Source of the DNA: Thermincola carboxydiphila
GTDB taxonomy: Bacteria > Bacillota > Thermincolia > Thermincolales > UBA2595
DNA: 64,000 bases
NCBI GenBank assembly: GCA_016841045.1
Contig: JAENZX010000011.1
Span: 30,194-94,193, forward strand
Direction of reading: 5' to 3'
In this document: positions 27,493 through 37,000 of the stretch, in pieces
How the letters are laid out: every line of letters begins with the position of its first letter
Position numbering within the stretch: position 1 is the first letter of the stretch
Program-made: the position numbers and the translations under genes
The notes under the pieces: model-generated
Databases searched by the model: none
Seen by the model: the letters and a program-made list of their open reading frames with translations, nothing else
Told to the model about the DNA's origin: nothing

Positions 27493-29982
27493 CTATTTAT
27501 ACCAAATTTCCATTTTCGCCCCCGCGGGTGAGAGCTCTCCGGTCCCATCATTACTTACAGTGCTGTAGTATCTAACGGTTAAAGAACGATATTCCTTGGC
27601 AAAATCGGCAGAGAAATAAGCTGCATCGCTTGCCGGGGCACCTGAATTAAGCTGCCATCCGTTATCTGCCAAATGTGTGTTATAGAACAACCAAACATCT
27701 GATAAAGCAAGGGGTTTGCGGGCTGAAAATACAACCTGACCGTTTTCGTATCCCGAAGGTGTACCTTTTTCACCTATAAAAATGCCTGCATCCTGAGGTA
27801 TGGTCCATTGTACTTCAGCATATAACGGAATATCTGCCGGCAATTTATCAATCAGCTGTAGGTTATGTGCCTCTGTATGACATCCTTCACAGTTTTTGCT
27901 GCGGGCGGCGATGGTTCTCAGGACTTGTGTATCAGTGCTGGAATGACAGGTATCGCAGGTATAATTATTACCAGTGCTATCAGTCCTCGTCAAGTGATCC
28001 TGAGTAAGAGTTGTTTTATGACACGTTGTACATCTACCATCAATACCGCTGGTATGAATAGCATCGTGACCCTGTTGAGTATTATGACATGCTGAACACT
28101 GTGTCTCACTATTTATTATAGCAGTTTTAACCTTTGTGTCGTTAGAAAGGTGACAGGATCCGCACTCCATCGGTTTCCCGGTGGTCTTCGAATTTCTATT
28201 GTGAGTCCTGGTAAGATTTGAACCATGACAATCTTTACAGGTACTGTATACTGATTCGTAAACTGTTTCATGAGGAGAATAAATTAAGTGTTTATAAGGA
28301 TATTCTGTTTTTTCTGCCGGGTCATAGGGATAGTCAAATCCTACCGGCATTGTAAATGCCCCAGGCCACCAGGCATCTGGAACCCTGCTAAGGGGGGCGT
28401 GACAGTTCACGCAGTCAGTACCCGGTTTGTTTAAAGCCGGCACCGGTGGCATCGGGCTGGTTTTGTTAGTGGTAGTTTTATGTGGATCAAGGGTATCAAC
28501 CACATCGTGACAATAATAGCAATAGTTTTCCTGTGTCATCATCTGCCATGCTATTTCATGGCAATGTCCGCAATTTATTGCATCCTGATTTCCGGCCTGC
28601 AGAGCAATTGCCTCCTGGTCCGGACTTTTAGTGTGTGCCCACTTATTTTGGTCACTATAGTAACGCGTATTATGACATCCTGTACAACCGTTGTTGTTGA
28701 ATGCCATCTCCCCAAAGGTACTTACTCCAAACTGTAAGTTAAACGTAGAACTTAAACCTTCATAATCAACTGCTGCCAGAGAGAGTGCATGATCAGTTTC
28801 ATTCTCTATTTTCGGCATCTGTGAAGTTACGGTTCCCCCGTTAATAGTTACCGGGTACTGCTTACCATCTACAGTAAGAACTGTTTTAGCGGGATCCAGT
28901 CCTGTTCCCATTAAATCAAGGGAAAATGTCAGCAGCGGCTGCAAAGAAGTATATAGTGTCGTAGGATTTAGAAGCATCGGAGGCACATTAAAGGTAACAT
29001 TATAAGTTTTACTTGCTTCGTTTCCAAGCTTGTCTTTGACTCTTACATCAATTTTATATGTACCGTTCTTTAGCTCAGGACCAATTATTACATCGCCCTT
29101 GATTGTAGCTTTAACAGGTTGTTGATTTACAGTCATAACCAATGTTGATGGGTCAATCCCATCCGGGTCACGCCACGATATCCTTATGAGTCTCTCATTA
29201 TCCTTTGTAATTTTCGTGTATACATTACCTGGCTTAACGTGGGTGATGACTAAAGTTGGTGGTGATATGCTTGGCGTAAAAACAAAATTATAACTTTTAG
29301 TTACACCACGGTTATTGGATATGTTTCCAGTCACGTTAACCGGAACTTCATTTGCAAGGTTATATACATTAGTCGTTACTGTCCAGTGATCTTTATCGAT
29401 TCTTTTTATTGTAACAGGTCTATCTGTTCCGTTTACATTTATTGTTGCAGTTACATCGTCAGTATCTTTGGAGTTTAAGTTTACCGCGTTAACAGTAATC
29501 TGAGGGTTTAAGCTGGCAACTCTCATACCGTTCCCAGGTTCCGTGGTTATTTCAAAGCCATCCATCGCATACTGCCAGGTAAGTACTGCTGTATTACCAA
29601 GAATATCAGTAACTGTAACAGATACGTCATGAACGCCGCTTGTCATTACAGGACCGTTAATCCAACCCTTGTTATAAGAGTATGTTATTATTGGAGTACC
29701 ACAGGTATCATAAACTGTTGTCGTGTCGTAAGCTATTGTATGGTAAACAATTTTACCATCTACCTTTAATACCACATCAGTTTGCAATACCTTCACAGCC
29801 GGGTCGTCTTCAAACCTTACTTTGATTTGTCCTGCTGACCCTGTAACAACTGAGCCATCTGCGGGTGTTGGATTTGTTAGCACCAAAGTACTTACCGCTT
29901 CTGTTTCAGTAGGGGACCTCATAACTACCGGCATGGTTATCAGCAGTCCTGTAATCAAAATTAAAATAATCCTCTTTAACAT
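27493..29982 (-). CDS. Exported decaheme c-type cytochrome with Ig-like N-terminal repeats
   Basis: 829 residues, predicted secreted or cell-surface electron carrier. A signal peptide (KRIILILITGLLITMPVVM) is followed by about 380 residues of beta-rich Ig-like (Big/CARDB-type) repeats, e.g. LTNPTPADGSVVTG and LVITHVKPGNVY. The C-terminal 400 residues hold ten CxxCH heme sites: CTGCH, CGHCH, CYYCH, CVNCH, CKDCH, CGSCH, CSACH, CTTCH, CDTCH and CEGCH. The ATG at 29982 has GAGGAGGG upstream. It follows the substrate-binding lipoprotein gene by 40 bases and is probably cotranscribed with it. Its redox partner is unknown. Confidence 0.9.
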   Translation of the reverse strand: MLKRIILILITGLLITMPVVMRSPTETEAVSTLVLTNPTPADGSVVTGSAGQIKVRFEDDPAVKVLQTDVVLKVDGKIVYHTIAYDTTTVYDTCGTPIITYSYNKGWINGPVMTSGVHDVSVTVTDILGNTAVLTWQYAMDGFEITTEPGNGMRVASLNPQITVNAVNLNSKDTDDVTATINVNGTDRPVTIKRIDKDHWTVTTNVYNLANEVPVNVTGNISNNRGVTKSYNFVFTPSISPPTLVITHVKPGNVYTKITKDNERLIRISWRDPDGIDPSTLVMTVNQQPVKATIKGDVIIGPELKNGTYKIDVRVKDKLGNEASKTYNVTFNVPPMLLNPTTLYTSLQPLLTFSLDLMGTGLDPAKTVLTVDGKQYPVTINGGTVTSQMPKIENETDHALSLAAVDYEGLSSTFNLQFGVSTFGEMAFNNNGCTGCHNTRYYSDQNKWAHTKSPDQEAIALQAGNQDAINCGHCHEIAWQMMTQENYCYYCHDVVDTLDPHKTTTNKTSPMPPVPALNKPGTDCVNCHAPLSRVPDAWWPGAFTMPVGFDYPYDPAEKTEYPYKHLIYSPHETVYESVYSTCKDCHGSNLTRTHNRNSKTTGKPMECGSCHLSNDTKVKTAIINSETQCSACHNTQQGHDAIHTSGIDGRCTTCHKTTLTQDHLTRTDSTGNNYTCDTCHSSTDTQVLRTIAARSKNCEGCHTEAHNLQLIDKLPADIPLYAEVQWTIPQDAGIFIGEKGTPSGYENGQVVFSARKPLALSDVWLFYNTHLADNGWQLNSGAPASDAAYFSADFAKEYRSLTVRYYSTVSNDGTGELSPAGAKMEIWYK

Positions 29983-30021
29983 AGCATCCCTCCTCACATG
30001 CCTTTAGCCTGATCTTTTTTT

Positions 30022-31122
30022 CTATTGTACGGTAGGTTTGCCCATTTCCTTTAGAACCTCATTCAATAAAGTAACATCAATTACATTATCAATTGTTTTG
30101 TTTTTCAGGTAGCCCGCAGCGGTAAGATAATCAACAGTATCCCTGAAGAAATCCAAATCAGGGGCGTAAGTAACAGTGATTGGCTTCCAAACTTTTAAAT
30201 AATAATCAAGGGGAAACACTTTATATTGGGCTACATTTGTAAGTTCCTTAGTGAAATAGTCATCATAATGCTTCTTTGCCATTGCCGGTAGGCGGTCTTT
30301 TATTGCGAGGGCACGTTCTGTTGCCATTACATGTGCTTTAAGTACCAGTTTTACCAATTCGGGATTGCTATCAATAAGTTCTTTTCTGCCCAATAACTGA
30401 ACGTAGTCTATATTCGGCTTATCACCAGTCATTGTCAGGAGTACCTTGGAAGGAGCTTTCTGCTCGTCGATCATGTACTTCATTGAAGTTATCAGTGTAA
30501 TGGCATCCCATTTGCCTGATATAAACGATTTCGCAAACTCAACCTGTACATCCTGATATTCAACATTTACAGTTCCACCTATTTGCTTGGACTTAAGTCC
30601 AACCTTCTGAAGTTCTTTGTTTAGAAGAATTTCTTCTATATAGTCATGATTGGATATCCCAACAGTCTTACCGTCTAGTTCCTTTACTGACTTGATATCT
30701 GGCTTCGTTACCAGTAAATAGGGTTTGGCTAACAAAGCACCGGCGATAATTCTATATTTGTCACTACCGCCCCACTGAGTAGTTTCAGTCATATACGGGA
30801 TAAAATTAGAGCCATATAGATAAAAGAAATCTATATCTTCACTATCCATGAGTTTACCTGTGTTATCCCGGCTCCTTGTATGAACCCACTTTACAGTGTA
30901 ACCTTTTTCGGAAAGAAGCTTTTCAAAAATCTTATCATCTCTCCCAATCATGGCCTGAGCCGCAGGTGAGGAACCTGCAATGTAACCAATAGTAATTTCT
31001 TTGTCATTTTTTTTAACTGAGCTGCTGTCAGTTTCTGTTGATTTCGAATTTGTTTTTGCACAGCCAGCTAACAAAAGTAACGATAAAATTATTCCGATAC
31101 ATAAAAAAAGTCTTTTCTTCAT
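30022..31122 (-). CDS. ABC-type substrate-binding lipoprotein (NitT/TauT or PhnD-like), orphan
   Basis: 366 residues. The signal peptide ends in the lipobox LLLLAGC, so the protein is anchored outside the membrane. The mature part is a type II periplasmic-binding fold: TIGYIAGSSPAAQAMIGRDD, IIAGALLAKPYLLVTKPDIKSVKELDGKTVGISNHDYIEEILLN (two-lobe SsuA/NMT1-like pattern) and a C-terminal helical cap. No permease or ATPase gene is nearby, and the next gene is a decaheme cytochrome. Ligand unknown. The start has two tandem ACAAGGAGT units upstream, of which the nearer is at ideal spacing. Confidence 0.8.
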   Translation of the reverse strand: MKKRLFLCIGIILSLLLLAGCAKTNSKSTETDSSSVKKNDKEITIGYIAGSSPAAQAMIGRDDKIFEKLLSEKGYTVKWVHTRSRDNTGKLMDSEDIDFFYLYGSNFIPYMTETTQWGGSDKYRIIAGALLAKPYLLVTKPDIKSVKELDGKTVGISNHDYIEEILLNKELQKVGLKSKQIGGTVNVEYQDVQVEFAKSFISGKWDAITLITSMKYMIDEQKAPSKVLLTMTGDKPNIDYVQLLGRKELIDSNPELVKLVLKAHVMATERALAIKDRLPAMAKKHYDDYFTKELTNVAQYKVFPLDYYLKVWKPITVTYAPDLDFFRDTVDYLTAAGYLKNKTIDNVIDVTLLNEVLKEMGKPTVQ

Positions 31123-31306
31123 AGTCTTCACTCCTTGTACTCCTTGTACTTTAACTATATATAATTAATACGTAATTATTACTTTTTTTACTACCGGTCG
31201 TTCATTAATGTTTACATAAAGGTCCATTAACGGATGTGCTGTAGTGCTACATAATTATCACAGATATGGGAAAAGTAATGGTAAATTGCTAAAAGGAGCA
31301 TGACTG

Positions 31307-31756
31307 ATGAAAGATTTACTTAAAACTATCAAATCCTTTGGTTTATCGGAGTTTTACTTTTCTCTTTCCATTGAAGATAAGGAAAACCTGGCTAAATACT
31401 CCAAGTGGCTGTTTTGCAATTCTGATGAAATATACAGCTACAGCGGCGGCTGTGACGAGTGTTTTATGATAAACAGTGGAGCACAACTCTTATGGGCAAC
31501 GGCGGCAAACGCTATTCCTCAGAAGAAACTGGATTTCGCGGAAAAGCTGCTTATACAAGCCCTTGAAATTGCAAAAGATATTGAAGACATTGCCTGGATT
31601 CATGCTAATCTGGCTCAGGTTTATTATGATAAGCACAAAACCGACCCGTCTGCCGGGAGGAAAAGTATTACTCACTGCCGGAAGCTGATTGAGATTGGTT
31701 ATTTGAAATCATGGGCCCAAAATATGATGGAAGAGTTGGCTGTGTTCCAGGTATGA
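31307..31756 (+). CDS. Hypothetical protein, TPR-like
   Basis: 149 residues, cytoplasmic, predicted all-helical. The second half (KKLDFAEKLLIQALEIAKDIEDIAWIHANLAQVYYDK) looks like one or two tetratricopeptide-type helical hairpins. A short Cys motif SGGCDECF lies near residue 47. AAAGGAG stands before the ATG and a terminator after the stop, so it is a real monocistronic gene. I do not recognise a family. Confidence 0.7.
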   Translation: MKDLLKTIKSFGLSEFYFSLSIEDKENLAKYSKWLFCNSDEIYSYSGGCDECFMINSGAQLLWATAANAIPQKKLDFAEKLLIQALEIAKDIEDIAWIHANLAQVYYDKHKTDPSAGRKSITHCRKLIEIGYLKSWAQNMMEELAVFQV

Positions 31757-31757
31757 A

Positions 31758-31805
31758 AAAGAGGCATTAGTTACTCAACTAAGTATTAAGTAACTAATGC
31801 CCCTT
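31758..31805. terminator. Bidirectional terminator
   Basis: GGCATTAGTTACT pairs perfectly with AGTAACTAATGCC around a 13-base loop, with A-rich and T-rich flanks. It serves the plus-strand gene at 31307 and the minus-strand radical SAM gene ending at 31804. Confidence 0.8.
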
Positions 31806-32952
31806 ATTTGTCTGCCAATACCGGCAGCCTGGCTCTGTCAACAATACTGTCAAACTTATTACCATCAACACTAACCAGTTTAACAGTCCCGCGCAAAAGA
31901 GTATTATCAACCACAGTTTTCAGCTCAGATACCGAATATTTCTCTCTGAAATATTCCACATTACTTCCCTTATGACCTCTGACCACCGAAATATCCTGTT
32001 GGGGAACCGCTATTTCAACAGTATGTTCATTCCGTGTTTGAAGTTTAACTGTTTGAAGTTTGACTGTTTGAGGTTTGACTGTTTGAAGTTTGTCTGCCAG
32101 AAGATACTCCAGCATGTCGCGTGCCAGTGCAGACTCTACCAGTTCCCTGAAGGCGGGGTGATACGGACCGGCAATTACTTCACCGTCCAGGCTTATCTGT
32201 TCACTGGGCTGTAGTCCTATTCTAATTACATTTATCCCTGCATTTTCGAACATTACCAGGAGCTTTTTGCTCCTCTGGACAGCCTGTTCAACTGATAGCG
32301 GGGAATATTCCCCTTTTTCATAGAGTTGAGCCAGCTGTGTCCCTCGAAGAACAAGGCAAGGATAAATTCTTACCAAATCTGGCTTTAAAGCAATAAGTTC
32401 AAGAGCCGAATCAGTTTCTTTTTCTTCTGTATCTCCCGGTAAACCAAGGATTATCTGAAAACCCAATTCCATGCCCCAGGCCTTGACTAGAGCAGCGGCC
32501 CTAATTACATCCCTGCTGGTATGACCCCTGCCTGCTTTGGCAAGGACCTCATCATCCATGGACTGTACACCCAGTTCCACGGTCTGCACACCATAGCCTG
32601 ACAGAAGACTGAGCTTATCTTCATCAACAGCATCAGGACGAGTAGAAACACGTATACCGTCAATTTTGCCCGCTGCCAAAAACTTATAAGCCGGAGTAAG
32701 CAGTTCTCTCTGCAGCTCTTGACTCACAGCTGTACAGCTGCCCCCGTAAAAAGCCACTTCCCGCGTTATACTGCTGTCACCGGGAATTGTATCAAGGTAC
32801 TCAGTTATTTTACCGGCAACCTCCTCCCTGGAAGGCACTTCATTTTGGCCGGTAATCTTTTTTTGATTGCAGAACACACACTGGTGAGGACATCCCAGGT
32901 CAGGAACAAAAACCGGGATAATGTAGTGAGACTTACTCTTTGGTTTCGCCAT
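31804..32952 (-). CDS. Elp3-like radical SAM protein
   Basis: 382 residues. The cluster motif CPHQCVFCNQ (CxxxCxxC) lies near residue 21, followed by YGGSCTAVS, VRVSTRPD-type and VELGVQSMDDEVL strands of the radical SAM barrel; it matches the Elp3-like family often found beside rnc and smc in clostridia, function unclear. Oddity: residues about 287-305 are an in-frame array of LQTVK repeats encoded by four 15-base tandem units (32035-32094), which looks like a later insertion in the C-terminal domain. The gene overlaps the 3' end of rnc by 20 bases. Confidence 0.85.
   Translation of the reverse strand: MAKPKSKSHYIIPVFVPDLGCPHQCVFCNQKKITGQNEVPSREEVAGKITEYLDTIPGDSSITREVAFYGGSCTAVSQELQRELLTPAYKFLAAGKIDGIRVSTRPDAVDEDKLSLLSGYGVQTVELGVQSMDDEVLAKAGRGHTSRDVIRAAALVKAWGMELGFQIILGLPGDTEEKETDSALELIALKPDLVRIYPCLVLRGTQLAQLYEKGEYSPLSVEQAVQRSKKLLVMFENAGINVIRIGLQPSEQISLDGEVIAGPYHPAFRELVESALARDMLEYLLADKLQTVKPQTVKLQTVKLQTRNEHTVEIAVPQQDISVVRGHKGSNVEYFREKYSVSELKTVVDNTLLRGTVKLVSVDGNKFDSIVDRARLPVLADK
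32035..32094. repeat. Four tandem 15-base repeats inside the radical SAM gene
   Basis: Four consecutive 15-base units related to TGTTTGAAGTTTGAC (plus strand), differing at one to three positions. They are in frame and encode repeated LQTVK/PQTVK on the minus strand. Confidence 0.95.
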
Positions 32953-33679
32953 CTAAACTGACCTCACCGGATTGTATCTTCAGAAGGGCAATCTTAGCAG
33001 CTGCCTGTTCAGCCTCTTTTTTTGTCCTGCCGCTTCCCAAACCCCACTGGACACCCTGATAGCTGACCGCTGACACAAAGGTCTTACAATGATCAGGCCC
33101 ATGTTCCTCCATTATCCTGTAACTCAAGCGGTTTTCTGATTTTTGCTGGACTCTTTCCTGCAGCTGAGTTTTATAATCTGCTGTTATCCCACCAGTTTTT
33201 GCTACTTCGGTAATAATCTCATCCAGCTTCTCGAGAATAAAACGGGTAGCAACCTCCATACCTCTGTCAAGATAAATAGCCCCTATCAGAGACTCTAAAG
33301 CATCAGCGAGAATCGAAGGACGCTGCCTGCCTCCGCTGCGTTCTTCCCCCTTACCCATAAAAAGAAATTCACCAAGGTGCAGCTGCCGGGCAATTGCGGC
33401 CAATGACCCCTCACAAACTATACCGGCCCGCACTTTTGTAAGTGCACCTTCCGGGTAGTCCGGATATTTCCTGTACAGAAAATCGCTTATTGCCAGTTCC
33501 AGAACTGCATCCCCCAAAAATTCCAGTCGTTGATTGTGTTCGACTATAACATTTTTATTTTCGTGAGCGTAGGAACTGTGTGTAAGCGCCTGAATCAGGT
33601 AGTTAGGGTCCTGCCATTCTATTCCCAATAGTTCCATTAGCACTTTGGTTTTTTTTAGGGCTTCTTCGTCAATAGACAT
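32933..33679 (-). CDS. rnc: Ribonuclease III
   Basis: Double-strand-specific endoribonuclease for rRNA and mRNA processing. 248 residues from the ATG at 33679. The signature HNQRLEFLGDAVLELAISDFL carries the catalytic acidic residues, a second acidic site is in LADALESLIGAIYLD, and the C-terminal 70 residues form a double-stranded RNA-binding domain (DYKTQLQERVQQ, GRTKKEAEQAAAKIAL). It lies between fabF and the Elp3-like gene. Confidence 0.97.
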   Translation of the reverse strand: MSIDEEALKKTKVLMELLGIEWQDPNYLIQALTHSSYAHENKNVIVEHNQRLEFLGDAVLELAISDFLYRKYPDYPEGALTKVRAGIVCEGSLAAIARQLHLGEFLFMGKGEERSGGRQRPSILADALESLIGAIYLDRGMEVATRFILEKLDEIITEVAKTGGITADYKTQLQERVQQKSENRLSYRIMEEHGPDHCKTFVSAVSYQGVQWGLGSGRTKKEAEQAAAKIALLKIQSGEVSLDGETKE

Positions 33680-33692
33680 ATGATCACCAGGA

Positions 33693-34934
33693 TTATTCTT
33701 CAAATTTCTTTACAACCACAGTAGCATTATGACCACCAAAACCAAAGGAATTGGAAATCGCTACATTAACATCCCTCTGCACAGCTTTATTGGGGACATA
33801 ATCCAGGTCACAAGCTTCGTCGGGATGTTCATAGTTGATAGTTGGCGGAATTACGCCGTTTTGTATAGCCAGGGCGCACGCAATAAGCTCTATACCACCT
33901 GCTGCACCCAAAAGGTGGCCTGTCATAGATTTGGTAGAACTGACTGCGATTTTGGAAGCATGTTCTCCAAACAGCCTTTTGATAGCAATGGTTTCACTAG
34001 CATCACCTACAGGTGTGGAAGTACCATGAGCATTAATATAGCTAACATCCTCAACTAGAAGACCGGCATCTTTTATCGCTAATTCCATTGCCTTGGCAGC
34101 GCCAACTCCCTCAGGGTCTGAAGCTGTCATATGATAGGCATCACAGGTAGCTCCATAACCTGCCACTTCAGCATAAATATGGGCACCGCGAGCCCTTGCA
34201 TGATCCAGAGATTCCAGAATCAGAATACCGGAACCTTCTCCCATGACAAAACCGTCACGTTCCTTGTCAAAAGGCCTGCTGGCTTTTTCCGGCTCCTCAT
34301 TCCGGGTTGACAAGGCTTTTAAGGCACAAAATCCAGCCATGGCCAGAGATATTATCGGCGCTTCAGTACCACCTGTTACCATAATATCTGCGTACCCGTC
34401 CCTAACCAGCCGGAAAGCTTCCCCAACTGAATTTGTACTAGATGCACATGCACTTACCGTGGTAAGATTGGGTCCCTTAAAGCCGTTGTTTATTGCAACA
34501 TGCGCTCCGGCCATATTGGCTATCATCATCGGTACAAAAAACGGGCTTACCCTGTTGGGTCCCTTATTAATTAGTGTGCGAGCCTGCTCCTCTAGGGTAT
34601 CGATTCCTCCAACACCGGAACCTATATAAACACCCACCCGATCAGGATCAAGGTTTTCCGAAACTAAACCGGCATCTTCTAAGGCAAGCCGACTCCCGGC
34701 ACAGGCAAAATGAGTATACCTGTCCATACGTCTGGCTTCTTTCTTATCCAGATAGTTCAGGGGGTCAAAATCCCTTACTTCACCGGCAATGCGAGTTGTT
34801 AGTTCACTTGCATCAAACCTGGTAATGGGAACAATACCGCTTTTTCCGCTGACAAGGTTATTCCAGAATTCTTCCTTACCTGTCCCCACAGATGTTATCA
34901 TACCCATACCTGTTATTACTACACGTCTTTTCAA
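33693..34934 (-). CDS. fabF: 3-oxoacyl-ACP synthase II
   Basis: Condensing enzyme of fatty acid elongation. 413 residues. The Cys-His-His triad is seen in [16 protein letters not shown] (Cys), [12 protein letters not shown] (His) and [13 protein letters not shown] (His). I chose the TTG at 34934, with GGTGGGGTG seven bases upstream and the family N-terminus [16 protein letters not shown] directly after. It belongs to the fapR-plsX-fab operon. Confidence 0.96.
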   Translation of the reverse strand: MKRRVVITGMGMITSVGTGKEEFWNNLVSGKSGIVPITRFDASELTTRIAGEVRDFDPLNYLDKKEARRMDRYTHFACAGSRLALEDAGLVSENLDPDRVGVYIGSGVGGIDTLEEQARTLINKGPNRVSPFFVPMMIANMAGAHVAINNGFKGPNLTTVSACASSTNSVGEAFRLVRDGYADIMVTGGTEAPIISLAMAGFCALKALSTRNEEPEKASRPFDKERDGFVMGEGSGILILESLDHARARGAHIYAEVAGYGATCDAYHMTASDPEGVGAAKAMELAIKDAGLLVEDVSYINAHGTSTPVGDASETIAIKRLFGEHASKIAVSSTKSMTGHLLGAAGGIELIACALAIQNGVIPPTINYEHPDEACDLDYVPNKAVQRDVNVAISNSFGFGGHNATVVVKKFEE

Positions 34935-34938
34935 AAAG

Positions 34939-35895
34939 TTACACCCCACCTTCGGCTGCTTCCATCTCAACAAAGAGTCTGTTTATGATATCCCTTACAG
35001 GAAGAATATCTTTAATCTCTCCTACTCTTGACCCTGCAAAAACAAGACCGGTTTCTACGTCTCCCTGTTGAGCTCTTATCAATGCTTTAAGGATGCAGAA
35101 CTTCCTGCTGCACTTCTTAAGGCAGCCATCACATCCTTCGGGTCTAAGGTCCTCTCCATTGAACAGTCTCTTAACAAAAGGATTAATAATGCTGCTGCCC
35201 GGTAGACCCACTGGGCTTTCTATCAATACTACATCTTCCGCTTTGGCTTCTAAATACATTCTTTTGAATTCATCAGAAGCATTACTTTCCTTGCTGGCTG
35301 CAAATCTGGTACCCATCTGAACTCCATCTGCACCTAAATTCAACATTTCTTTAATTGCAAATCCATCAATAACACCACCGGCAGCTAGAACAGGTATTTT
35401 TACAGCCTCTTTTACACGGGGAAGCACTTCTTTTACGGAAAGATTTGTACCCAGGTGTCCACCTGCTTCCTTCCCTTCAACGACTACTGCCGCCGCTCCT
35501 AGCTTTTCAGCCAGTCGAGCAACCTTAGGTGAAGAGACCATCGAAACAATAGGTACGCCGGCTGCTCTTCCCATTGGGTATATATCACGGGAGAATCCGG
35601 CTCCGGAAACAATAAGGTCGATACCTTCTTCGATAGCAGCCTTAATAAGATTGGCAAACTGGCTTGCAGCAAACATTATATTAATTCCTATTATTCCTTT
35701 AGTAAGTTCTCTGGCTTTGGCTATCTCGCTTTTGAGCTCATCAATGCTCATACCTGTAGCCGCAATCAAACCTATTCCGCCTTCTTCCGCAACTGCAGCA
35801 GCCAATGGGGCAGTAGATATCCTAACTGCCATCCCACCCTGAATTATAGGCAGTTTGGGAACAAGGTTGCCAATTTTCAAATCCGGAAGCTTCAT
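34939..35895 (-). CDS. Nitronate monooxygenase/FabK-like flavoprotein with C-terminal Cys cluster
   Basis: FMN-dependent TIM-barrel enzyme of the nitronate monooxygenase/enoyl-ACP reductase II superfamily. 318 residues from the ATG at 35895 (GGAGGAG upstream). [39 protein letters not shown] give the FMN site. Near residue 270 it has [13 protein letters not shown], four cysteines not present in the neighbouring FabK; they could bind a metal or iron-sulfur cluster. It lies between acpP and fabF, in a fab operon that already has a plain fabK, so it may be a second reductase with a different donor. Confidence 0.8.
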   Translation of the reverse strand: MKLPDLKIGNLVPKLPIIQGGMAVRISTAPLAAAVAEEGGIGLIAATGMSIDELKSEIAKARELTKGIIGINIMFAASQFANLIKAAIEEGIDLIVSGAGFSRDIYPMGRAAGVPIVSMVSSPKVARLAEKLGAAAVVVEGKEAGGHLGTNLSVKEVLPRVKEAVKIPVLAAGGVIDGFAIKEMLNLGADGVQMGTRFAASKESNASDEFKRMYLEAKAEDVVLIESPVGLPGSSIINPFVKRLFNGEDLRPEGCDGCLKKCSRKFCILKALIRAQQGDVETGLVFAGSRVGEIKDILPVRDIINRLFVEMEAAEGGV

Positions 35896-35973
35896 TCTTC
35901 TCCTCCATTCTTCAAAACAAAGCAAGTTCGAAAAAAGTCCCGTAGGCATCCACGGGACTCTTCACTCGAATGT

Positions 35974-36213
35974 CTATGCATTTTCCTTCTCTTCAATATA
36001 CTTGACGGCATCGCCGACAGTTTTAATTTTCTCAGCGTCCTCATCAGGAATCTCGATGTCAAATTCTTCCTCAAAAGCCATAACGAGTTCAACTATATCC
36101 AATGAGTCAGCACCTAATTCATCAACAAATGTTGCTTCCATTGTAACTTCTTCTTCTTCAACACTTAACTGCTCAATAATAATTGCTTTCACCTTATCAA
36201 ATACGGATGACAT
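35974..36213 (-). CDS. acpP: Acyl carrier protein
   Basis: Carries growing acyl chains on a 4'-phosphopantetheine arm. 79 residues, strongly acidic; the attachment Ser lies in [18 protein letters not shown]. The ATG has AAGGAGGTG upstream. The central position in the fab operon is as expected. Confidence 0.98.
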   Translation of the reverse strand: MSSVFDKVKAIIIEQLSVEEEEVTMEATFVDELGADSLDIVELVMAFEEEFDIEIPDEDAEKIKTVGDAVKYIEEKENA

Positions 36214-36255
36214 TTTGCCACCTCCTTCCATAAGTCATATTCACTTTTGTATAAA

Positions 36256-36999
36256 TTAGTGCATTACCATACCGCCATCAACAGAGATAGTCTGCCCAGT
36301 AATATAACTGGCTGCATCAGATGCCAAAAACAGAACAGTATTTGCAATATCCTCGGGAGTTCCCAGCCTTCCCAGGGGTATTTGTTCTTTAAGATTTTCT
36401 TTTACATCTTCAGCCAAAACATCAGTCATACTTGTGACGATGAAACCCGGGGCTATGGCATTTACTGTAATATTCCGGGAAGCCAGTTCTTTAGCCACAG
36501 ACTTGGTGAATCCGATTATCCCGGCCTTTGAGGCTGCGTAATTGGCCTGACCGGCGTTACCCATCACGCCGACTACAGATGAAATATTAATAATTTTGCC
36601 ATATCTCTGCTTCATCATAAGTCGTGAAACCGCTTTTGTGCATAAAAAAGCACCTTTAAGGTTTACATTGATAACCGCATCCCAATCTTCTTCCTTCATT
36701 CGCAGTAACAGTGTATCTCGGGTAATACCTGCATTATTCACTAAAATGTCTATTTTCCCAAATATATTTGCAGCTTTTTTAATAAATTCCTCAACATCAG
36801 AAGCAGAAGAAACATTCCCGCTTAATCCTACAGCGCGTCGTCCCAGCTTTTCAATTTCAGCTGCGGCAGATTCTGCATCACTTTGATTTAGATCTACTAT
36901 AATGACATCCGCCCCACTCTCCGCAAGGGCCAGAGCAATGGTTTTACCAATTCCCCTTGCCCCTCCGGTTACCAGAGCAGTCTTATCCCTAAGAACCAT
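36256..36999 (-). CDS. fabG: 3-oxoacyl-ACP reductase
   Basis: NADPH-dependent reductase of the first reduction step in fatty acid elongation. 247 residues of a short-chain dehydrogenase: TGGARGIGKTIA binds NADPH, LVNNAG follows, and the catalytic Ser-Tyr-Lys lie in ISSVVGVMGNAGQANYAASKAG. AAGGAGG precedes the ATG. It is one base from fabD. Confidence 0.97.
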   Translation of the reverse strand: MVLRDKTALVTGGARGIGKTIALALAESGADVIIVDLNQSDAESAAAEIEKLGRRAVGLSGNVSSASDVEEFIKKAANIFGKIDILVNNAGITRDTLLLRMKEEDWDAVINVNLKGAFLCTKAVSRLMMKQRYGKIINISSVVGVMGNAGQANYAASKAGIIGFTKSVAKELASRNITVNAIAPGFIVTSMTDVLAEDVKENLKEQIPLGRLGTPEDIANTVLFLASDAASYITGQTISVDGGMVMH

Positions 37000-37000
37000 T

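Noticed and set aside
30022..31122. Component of a complete phosphonate, nitrate or sulfonate ABC transporter
   Set aside because: No permease or ATPase gene lies within reach on either side, so only the binding protein itself can be supported.
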